Below, piece by piece: positions 50,474 through 56,068 of a DNA stretch of 56,068 nt (positions are counted from its first letter, which is position 1; every line of letters starts with the position of its first letter). Made by a program: the position numbers and the translations under genes. The stretch is taken from the NCBI GenBank assembly GCA_012270995.1, contig JAAXHG010000029.1, forward strand, positions 1 to 56,068, read 5' to 3'. The notes beneath the pieces are model-generated. The model was not told where the DNA came from. It saw only the letters and a program-made list of their open reading frames with translations, and made no database searches. Source of the DNA: Vicinamibacteraceae bacterium (GTDB lineage Bacteria > Acidobacteriota > Thermoanaerobaculia > Multivoradales > Multivoraceae).

Positions 50474-51298
50474 CTACTGCTTCAGCTCGATAGTCCGCTC
50501 GTTCAGGGGCTGTACCGGCCGCGCGTTCATCGGATAGATGGCCGCGAACGCGTCGACCTGCTCCTGGGAAACCGCTATCGAATCGGCCATCACTACCCAA
50601 CTGACGATCTCCGAGCAGCCCGGCGTCGTCAGCGAACCGGGATAGCGGTAGTGGCTGCCTCCTTCCGGCAGCAAGGCGTTCGGATCGAACGCCGCCAGTG
50701 CTCCGGGCGCCTCGCCGGCGGACGGAATCGCATCCCAAATGCTCCGAATGGTCGGGTCGGCTTCGCCTGCCTCCAGGAACACTCCGATCACCGCCAGATC
50801 ACCCTCCGCGGCCGCATGCACGAAGTGGATGTCGATCGGGGCGGCGCTTCCCTCCACCGTGTGCTCGCTGGGATGGTGGAAGTGGAACTGCAGCAGCGCG
50901 AACTCCCTTCCCTCCAGGCTGATGGCGCTTCCCTCCGCCACGTTGACCACGATGGTGTGGCCGTTGTCGATCACCTCGGCGTCGCCGGCCTGCCAGCGGA
51001 TCTCGAGTTCGCTCTCGCCGCCGTCCACCGCCCCGGCGATGTCCACCGGCGACTGCCGCACGCCGTCGTGGCAGGCCGCGAAGGATGGGTCGAGGGAGCC
51101 CCACATGGCGGGGCCGGTGTCGCCTTCGTAGGACCAGTGGACCTCGTGGCCTTCCGCGCTTTCTTCGTGTTCAGCGTCCGGCTCGCCTTCAGTGGCCACA
51201 TCGTCCGCGGCGTCGGTTTGGCACGCCAGAAGGGCTATGGCGGCGACGGTAGCGACCAAGACGGCGCTGATGGCGCCAGGAGTTTCGGGTATGTGCAT
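50474..51298 (-). CDS. Alpha-carbonic anhydrase lipoprotein
   Basis: A 274-residue alpha-class carbonic anhydrase. A signal ending LLAC (Cys26) marks a lipoprotein. An acidic linker precedes the catalytic domain: HWSYEGDTGPAMWGSLD, RQSPVDIAGAV, and the zinc histidines in LLQFHFHHPSEH and IDIHFVHAAAEG. YRYPGSLTTPGCSEIVSWVV near the C-terminus completes the family signature. It hydrates CO2 at the cell envelope. ATG 51298 has GGAGG upstream. The 183-bp element lies just beyond its 3' end. No transporter or carbon-fixation gene is adjacent. Confidence 0.93.
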   Translation of the reverse strand: MHIPETPGAISAVLVATVAAIALLACQTDAADDVATEGEPDAEHEESAEGHEVHWSYEGDTGPAMWGSLDPSFAACHDGVRQSPVDIAGAVDGGESELEIRWQAGDAEVIDNGHTIVVNVAEGSAISLEGREFALLQFHFHHPSEHTVEGSAAPIDIHFVHAAAEGDLAVIGVFLEAGEADPTIRSIWDAIPSAGEAPGALAAFDPNALLPEGGSHYRYPGSLTTPGCSEIVSWVVMADSIAVSQEQVDAFAAIYPMNARPVQPLNERTIELKQ

Positions 51299-51725
51299 GG
51301 TGGATCCTCCCTCTTCGACAGGCTTACAGCAAAGAACGCGGCGTCGCGAACCAGGTTCGACCGGAGGCCGAATCCCAGGGCGTGCCCGGATCTGGCCGGT
51401 CTTGCGTGAATCTGGCCGGAATCCGCTAACTGGCGCCTTCTTCCTGTTCGGCGGTTTGCCTCAGAGTATCAGCGTGGAGGTCGCGGCGCACGGGGGCCGC
51501 TTGAAAGGGACCACGGTGGCCCGAAACCTCACTCATGCTCTCCGTCCGATGTGGCGCGACGCCAGTCCGAGGCGCGCCGCGCCGCGCGTTTCCTCAGGAT
51601 CGTTCGTGCCCGGTCGCGGTGGGGCGATCCGCTGCTCGCCGGCGCGCACGTCATCCTGGCAGCTGACCCCCTCCCGAGCCGTACGGGCGGCACCGCTCCG
51701 ACGGCGCTACGATTGCGGCCGACCC
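51299..51725. other. Intergenic region with possible insertion-sequence end
   Basis: No gene is supported in these 427 bases; frames crossing it belong to neighbours. TCTGGCCGG occurs twice (51391 and 51411, same orientation, 20 bp apart) followed by AATCCGCTAACTGGCGCC. Spaced direct repeats of this kind are found at ends of IS21-like elements, so this may be an element scar. The right part, from about 51540, is GC-rich and should hold the promoter for the fabG-like gene at 51726. Confidence 0.4.
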
Positions 51726-52469
51726 ATGACTTCCTCCCTCTCCGGTCAGGTGATTCTCGTTACCGGTTCGACCCGCGGCATCGGCCGGGCGACCGCCGCG
51801 GCCGCCGCCGGGCTTGGCGCCACGGTGGCCGTTCACGGGCGGGAACTAGCCCAGGTCGAGGCGGTCTGCGCCGGGATCGGCTCGGAGAGCGTTCTGCCGC
51901 TGGCTGCCGACTTCGACGACCCGGAGAACGCCGCGGCCCTGGTCGAACAGGTGGTCGAGCGCTGCGGCCGGATCGACGGCCTGGTCAACAACGCCGGCGG
52001 CGGCCGTCCTGTCGCCTTCCGTGGCCTCGACCTCGACTCCTGGCGCGCCACCCAGCGCGTCAACCTGGAGGCGACGTTCGCTGCCTCCCGCGCGGCTTAC
52101 AAGGTCATGCGCAAGGCGGGCGGCGGCAGCATCGTCAACATGGCCTCGCTCGCCGCCCACGGCCCCGGCGGCTGGATGGGCGCCGACTACGCCGCGTCGA
52201 AGGCCGGGATGGTCAGCCTCACGCGCAGCCTCGCCCTGGAGGCGGCCCGCTTCGGGGTCCGCTGCAACGCGGTGTCGCCCGGCTTCATCGAGACGGACAT
52301 GACGACCGAACTCTCGGACGACCAGCGGCAACGGCTGCGGGTGCCGCTCGGGCGCCTGGGGACGCCGGCCGAGGTTGCCGCCGTCGCGGTCTTCCTGCTG
52401 TCGCCTTTGTCGTCGTACGTCACCGGCCAGGTGATTCACGTCAACGGCGGGTTGTCGATGTATGGCTGA
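51726..52469 (+). CDS. fabG: FabG-like short-chain dehydrogenase/reductase
   Basis: A 247-residue SDR related to 3-oxoacyl-ACP reductase. The cofactor loop is LVTGSTRGIGRATA, NNAGGGRPVAF follows, and the catalytic Ser and Tyr are in IVNMASLAAHGPGGWMG and ADYAASKAGMVSL. The C-terminal end has SYVTGQVIHVNGGLSMYG, the usual cofactor-loop tail. Start ATG 51726; the open frame upstream to 51192 is non-coding. It overlaps the ketosynthase gene by 8 bp, and in context it should reduce beta-ketoacyl-ACP made by that enzyme. Confidence 0.87.
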   Translation: MTSSLSGQVILVTGSTRGIGRATAAAAAGLGATVAVHGRELAQVEAVCAGIGSESVLPLAADFDDPENAAALVEQVVERCGRIDGLVNNAGGGRPVAFRGLDLDSWRATQRVNLEATFAASRAAYKVMRKAGGGSIVNMASLAAHGPGGWMGADYAASKAGMVSLTRSLALEAARFGVRCNAVSPGFIETDMTTELSDDQRQRLRVPLGRLGTPAEVAAVAVFLLSPLSSYVTGQVIHVNGGLSMYG

Positions 52470-53709
52470 ACAGAGCCCTCGCCGTGTCGCGGTCACCGGT
52501 CTCGGCGTCGCCTGCGCCATCGGCACGGACATCGAGTCGTTCCGGACCAGCCTGTTCGCCGGCCGGGGCGGCATCGCCAGGCTCCGCTCGCTGGACACCT
52601 CGGAGATGAAGGTCGGCATCGGCGGCGAGGTCGATCCGGACTTCGTCCCGGCCGGGCTGAAGCGACTGCGCCGCCGACCGGCGGACCGAGCGGTCGACCT
52701 GGGCCTGGTGACCGCCGCCGAGGCGCTCGAGGACGCGGGCCTGATCGACGGCGCTCCGCCCTACGAGGCCCAGCCGGTGGCGGTGATCCTGGGTACGGCG
52801 GTCGGCGCGGCCGAGAGCAACACGACGCTGCAGCAGCGCTTCGCGGAACGCGGTGTCCGCGGCCTGCGGCCGACCAGCGTGCCGCGCGTCATGGACAACG
52901 CGATCTCGGGCGGCATCTCGATCCACTTCCGGCTGACGGGCGCCAACTTCGTCGTCATTTCGGCCTGCACGTCGGCGACCAACGCGATGGGCACGGCGTA
53001 CCGGATGGTGCGGCACGGCTACGCCGACACCGTGCTGACCGGAGGCGCCGACGGCTTCTTCGACCCGTTCTACTACGGCGTCTGGAACAACCTGGGCGTG
53101 ATGTCGAAGAACCCCGATCCGGCGCGGGCCTGCCGGCCTTTCGACGCCGACCGCGACGGCTGCGTCCTCGGCGAAGGCGCGGGCATGCTGGTGTTCGAAT
53201 CTTGGGACCGGGCCCGCGGCCGGGGCGCCCCGGTCCGGGGCGAGATCGTGGGCTACGGCGAGTCGTCCGACGCGAGTCACATCACCAGCCCGAGCGCCGA
53301 GGGCCAGGCGGCGGCGATGCGGGCGGCTCTGGCGTCCGCCGGAATCCAACCGGCCGACCTCGGCGCCGTGAACGCCCACGGCACCGCCACGCTGGCCAAC
53401 GACGTCTGCGAGAGCGGGTCGATCTGCACGGTGCTCGGCGGCGCGGCCGAACGGGCGCCGGTCTCCGCCAACAAGTCCTACTTCGGCCATACCCTGGGGG
53501 CGTCCGGCGCGATCGAGGCGATCGCGTCCCTGCTCGGCATCGAGCGGGGCCTGCTACCGCCGAACCTGAACCTCGAGAACCCCGATCCGGAGTGCCGCGT
53601 CCGGCTGGTGGGCGGTGATCCGGAGCCGCTCGAACGGCCCTTCGTGATGAAGAACAGTTTCGGCTTTGGGGGGAGCAATGGCGTGTTGGTGCTGGGTCCG
53701 GGAGAGTAG
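52462..53709 (+). CDS. fabF: Beta-ketoacyl-ACP synthase (FabF-like)
   Basis: A 415-residue thiolase-fold condensing enzyme. The nucleophile Cys169 is in VVISACTSATNAMG, the two catalytic histidines are in NAHGTATLAND and NKSYFGHTLGASG, and the terminal MKNSFGFGGSNGVLVL block is intact. In NAHGTATLAND, L-A replaces the usual P-x, a small change. It elongates acyl chains bound to ACP and lies between the reductase and ACP genes. Such a stand-alone set probably serves a special lipid rather than housekeeping synthesis; that is an inference from context. Confidence 0.88.
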   Translation: MAEQSPRRVAVTGLGVACAIGTDIESFRTSLFAGRGGIARLRSLDTSEMKVGIGGEVDPDFVPAGLKRLRRRPADRAVDLGLVTAAEALEDAGLIDGAPPYEAQPVAVILGTAVGAAESNTTLQQRFAERGVRGLRPTSVPRVMDNAISGGISIHFRLTGANFVVISACTSATNAMGTAYRMVRHGYADTVLTGGADGFFDPFYYGVWNNLGVMSKNPDPARACRPFDADRDGCVLGEGAGMLVFESWDRARGRGAPVRGEIVGYGESSDASHITSPSAEGQAAAMRAALASAGIQPADLGAVNAHGTATLANDVCESGSICTVLGGAAERAPVSANKSYFGHTLGASGAIEAIASLLGIERGLLPPNLNLENPDPECRVRLVGGDPEPLERPFVMKNSFGFGGSNGVLVLGPGE

Positions 53710-53751
53710 GGACAGCGCGCGTTTTCGGTGGATCGGCGATAACCTGCGCCC

Positions 53752-54006
53752 ATGGACGTCGACGTCGCCGCGGAGGTACTTGCCCGATTGCGGGGCGTGC
53801 TGCGCGAGAGCGCGGTCGAGGAGCATGACTGGGACGCGGTGGTGGCGGAGACGCCGATCGAGTCGCTCGGCTTCGATTCACTGACCATCCTCGACGTGCT
53901 CTACGACGTGGAGGAGGAGTTCGGGATCGCGCTCGATCCGAAGCAGGTCGTGAAGACCCGCACGATCGGCGAGATCATCGCGCTGCTTGAGGAGAACACA
54001 TCCTGA
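53752..54006 (+). CDS. acpP: Acyl carrier protein
   Basis: An 84-residue acyl carrier protein. The phosphopantetheine attachment Ser43 is in ESLGFDSLTILDVLYDVEE, preceded by an acidic helix and followed by the conserved EFGIALDPKQVVKTRTIGEI. The protein is slightly longer than housekeeping AcpP and starts with an unusual MDVDVAAEVLARL helix. ATG 53752. It lies 42 bp after the ketosynthase and 103 bp before the acyltransferase, so the chain made by FabF/FabG would be held here. Confidence 0.9.
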   Translation: MDVDVAAEVLARLRGVLRESAVEEHDWDAVVAETPIESLGFDSLTILDVLYDVEEEFGIALDPKQVVKTRTIGEIIALLEENTS

Positions 54007-54109
54007 GCGCGGATGGTTAGCCGGCCGCGGCGCGCTGCCTTCTCTGACGCCCTGAGCCAAGCCCGGGCGAACCGCACGCCGGCCACGTCGAACGCCTCAC
54101 CTTCAGCCG

Positions 54110-54967
54110 GTGCTTCACCTTCTCGAATACTGGGCGGCGCGGCTCCTGCTGTTCGGCGTCGATCTGCTGCCGCCGGCCGCCGCCTGCCGCTGGGCTGCGG
54201 CGCTGGGCTCGCTGTGGTGGGCGGCCGACCGGCCGCGGCGTCGCGTAGCGATCTCGAACGTCCTGCGCGCGGGCGTCGCCGGCGACGCGCGGCAGGCGCG
54301 GGGGATCGGCCGCGGCGCCGCTCGCCACATGGGCATGGTGCTGGTGGAGTCGATGAAGTCGTCGCTCGTGCTCGACGACCCGGAGCGGATGCGGGTCGAC
54401 ATTCCCTGCGACGTGGCGGCGGTGCTGGAGGATCCGGGCCGCGGCCTGATCGTCGTTTCCGGTCACTTCGGGAACTGGGAGATCGCTGGCCAGTGGCTGT
54501 CCCGGTACAAGCCGGTCGCGGGCATCTCCCGGCCGATGAACAACCCGCGAGTACAGAAACTGGCGCTCGAGCGGCGACAGCGGCGCGCGTTCCGGATGAT
54601 CCCGAAGTACGACCCGGATCCGGGGCGTTTCCTCAAGTTGCTGGGCGACGGCGAGATCCTGGCTCTGCTGGTCGATCAGCACGCCCGCCAGGGGACCCTT
54701 GTGCCGTTCTTCGGTCATCCGGCGAAGACCCACGCGACCGCCGCGATGTTGCACCTGGTGACCCGGACGCCGCTCACCTTCGCGGTCTGCCGCCGGACGG
54801 CGCCGATGACCTTCGAGTTGAGCCTGTCGCCGCTGATCGAGCAGCAGAGGAGCGGTGACCGGAATGCGGACGTCGAGGCGATTCTGGCGACGCTGAACGC
54901 GCGTCTCGAAGCCGCGATCCGCCGCGACCCGGACCAGTACCTCTGGGGTCACCGCCGCTGGCGGTGA
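54110..54967 (+). CDS. LpxL/HtrB-like acyltransferase
   Basis: A 285-residue membrane-associated acyltransferase of the lipid A late-acyltransferase (LpxL/HtrB) type. An N-terminal membrane helix (YWAARLLLFGVDLLPPA) precedes the catalytic motif VSGHFGNWE (H-x4-E type), followed by ISRPMNNPRVQKLALERR, LLVDQHARQGTLVPFFG and PDQYLWGHRRWR near the end. Start GTG at 54110. These enzymes move acyl chains from acyl-ACP to a lipid acceptor. With the ACP, ketosynthase and reductase just upstream, it likely transfers a locally made chain; the acceptor (lipid A, ornithine lipid or other) is unknown. Confidence 0.85.
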   Translation: MLHLLEYWAARLLLFGVDLLPPAAACRWAAALGSLWWAADRPRRRVAISNVLRAGVAGDARQARGIGRGAARHMGMVLVESMKSSLVLDDPERMRVDIPCDVAAVLEDPGRGLIVVSGHFGNWEIAGQWLSRYKPVAGISRPMNNPRVQKLALERRQRRAFRMIPKYDPDPGRFLKLLGDGEILALLVDQHARQGTLVPFFGHPAKTHATAAMLHLVTRTPLTFAVCRRTAPMTFELSLSPLIEQQRSGDRNADVEAILATLNARLEAAIRRDPDQYLWGHRRWR

Positions 54968-55017
54968 TTGCCGGGTGTGCGCGGTCAGAGCTTCGCCCTC
55001 GGCGTCCGGTGTTCGCG

Positions 55018-55863
55018 CTAGAGGATCCGCCACCAGGGTGCCGCGAGGGCGTCGGGCGCGAGCCACTCGACCGTTTCCCCGGCATGGAGGAGCAGACCGG
55101 GGCGGGCGACGTCTCCGTACTCCGCGCGGAACTTCCGCAGGTGAGCCGCGTCATGAAGCCTGGGCCGTCGCGTCGCCTTGACCTCGATCGGCAGCAGGCG
55201 TTCCCCGGTCTCGACCACGAAGTCGACTTCCTCGCCCGCGGCGGTCCGCCAGTAGAGCACGTCGGCACGCTCGACCCGGGCGTCGCGCCAGGCCATGAGG
55301 TCCTGAAGGACCAGGTTCTCCAGGTGCGCTTCCGACGGCTCGCTGCCCGTGAGGTGAAGGGCCAGACCCGTGTCCCCCCAGTACATCTTCGGCGACTTGA
55401 TCAGGCGGCTGGTGCGGTTCACCCGGAAGGCCGGGAGGCGCTGGAGCAGATAGGACGTCTCGACGAGGTTGAGGTAGCGATGCACAGTCGGCTGCGGCAT
55501 CGCCACGTCGCGACCGAGTTCCGTCTGGTTGACGATCTGACCCAGGCGAAGCGCGGCGGCGCGCATCAGCCGGCGAAAGTCGGGAAGCGAGGCGATCGTG
55601 GAAATGGCCTGGAGGTCGCGTTCCAGGTATGTCTGCTCGTATCCTCCGAACCAGACGGCTCTTTCGCGGTCCGTTCGCAAGCGAAGGGCGGGCGACGGGT
55701 AGCCGCCCCGCCGCGCCAAGGCGCGCCAGTCCTCCGGCTCGTCCGGTTGTGCCCGCGCCAGATCGAGTCAGTCCGCATCGGGTGCCGCGAGCAACTCTTC
55801 CCAGATGCCGCCGCGGCGCACCCCGCGCTGCTCGCGGCGCGTCATCGACCACAGGGTCAGGCG
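55018..55863 (-). pseudogene. DUF4143 ATPase fragment, 5'-truncated with an internal stop
   Basis: The C-terminal region of an AAA_14/DUF4143 ATPase. From 55719 down the frame reads typical DUF4143 sequence: RAVWFGGYEQTYLERDLQ, VNQTELGRDVAMPQPTVHRY and LIKSPKMYWGDTGLALHL, ending LLPIEVKATRRPRLHD and a C-terminal segment that stops at 55018. The same frame continues above 55719 with LTLWSMTRREQRG, interrupted by an in-frame TGA at 55768-55770 (probably a former Trp). Beyond about 55863 similarity ends, replaced on the other strand by a transposase. The ATP-binding half is lost, so this is a pseudogene. Confidence 0.75.
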
Positions 55864-56068
55864 CGGTTCACCAAGGCGGACAAGGGCCTTCTGGCCGAGG
55901 TCGACGCGGCGCTGGGGCAGATGTGCGGTCACGCCACGCGGGCGGTGATGCGGCGGATGTACGAGGATTACGGCGACGAGCGCTTCGAGCGCTTGGCAAC
56001 CATCTCGAACGGCCACTTGTACAACCTGCGCAAGTCGAAGACCTACCGGCGGCGCCGCACGGTCTTTA
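55864..56068 (+). pseudogene. Integrase-type transposase, N-terminally truncated and cut by the window edge
   Basis: From 55864 the plus strand reads RFTKADKGLLAEVDAALG, ATRAVMRRMYEDYGDERF and ERLATISNGHLYNLRKSKTYRRRR, matching the region between the helix-turn-helix and catalytic domains of a common IS transposase with an integrase core (a TxxHLYNLRxSxxYRxxR motif). The N-terminal part that should precede residue ARF is missing: the codons upstream belong to the DUF4143 fragment on the other strand. The gene runs off the window, so a catalytic core may lie beyond. Truncation rather than an intact element is inferred. Confidence 0.65.

Noticed and set aside
1..56068. CRISPR array, rRNA or tRNA genes
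   Set aside because: No regularly spaced direct repeats and no cloverleaf or rRNA core sequence were found by eye.

Overview
The window is GC-rich and densely coded. It looks like the chromosome of an aerobic, Gram-negative-type bacterium. Many genes overlap by 4 bp (NTGA start/stop overlaps). The protein set points to Acidobacteriota, possibly the Thermoanaerobaculia/Holophagae side: secreted proteins of a type common there (cysteine-rich DDTTLCLND domain, DUF2911, sialidase-like with a CSCC motif), an ACE-type M2 peptidase, an S41 protease, a GPP34-like protein and a HemC-HemD fusion. No rRNA or tRNA is present, so this placement is inference.

Left part (1-7.8 kb), accessory in character: an unrecognised secreted protein, an ISL3-like transposase remnant, a Uma2-type nuclease-fold protein, a strong hairpin repeat, a SAM methyltransferase, a GPP34-like protein, and a tail-to-tail pair of an N6-adenine-type DNA methylase and a candidate restriction endonuclease. 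From 7.8 to 11.9 kb lies a trehalose locus: otsB overlapping a GH15 hydrolase on the minus strand, with otsA divergent. From 11.9 to 14.5 kb a cytosolic reductive-dehalogenase-like Fe-S protein is followed by an MsrP-like Tat-exported molybdoenzyme and a 49-residue membrane protein. AmpG, a PspC protein and GlcD/GlcE follow (14.5-19 kb), then a twice-frameshifted phosphotransferase, an aldehyde dehydrogenase and a BrnT/BrnA toxin-antitoxin pair.

The centre (22-31.2 kb, minus strand) is a heme biosynthesis operon: hemCD fusion, hemL, hemF, hemH, hemA, hemE, hemG. It covers glutamyl-tRNA to protoheme except hemB. brnT begins 2 nt after hemG, so the toxin-antitoxin pair sits at the tail of this operon. 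To the right are an M2 peptidase lipoprotein, exonuclease III, SixA, an S41 protease, a multi-pass membrane protein and a small secreted protein (31.4-37.2 kb). A repeat-rich intergenic region follows, then a split xdhC-mocA-manA operon (37.6-40.5 kb).

The next block (40.6-45.4 kb) encodes mostly secreted or lipid-anchored proteins of unclear function. A soxA-soxB-soxD sarcosine oxidase-type operon (45.5-49.8 kb) follows; it has no separate gamma gene, and the alpha subunit carries a C-terminal extension. A 183-bp element with near-perfect 21-bp terminal inverted repeats lies at 50.2-50.4 kb. Then come an alpha-carbonic anhydrase lipoprotein and a compact lipid locus (FabG-like reductase, ketosynthase, acyl carrier protein, LpxL-like acyltransferase). 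The right end is a junction of two truncated genes: a DUF4143 ATPase fragment with an internal stop, abutting a transposase that has lost its N-terminus.

I saw no CRISPR array, rRNA or tRNA. The more unusual items are the Rdh-like/MsrP pair, the soxA architecture, the HemC insertion, the toxin-antitoxin pair at the heme operon tail, and the two families of short mobile or dispersed repeats.
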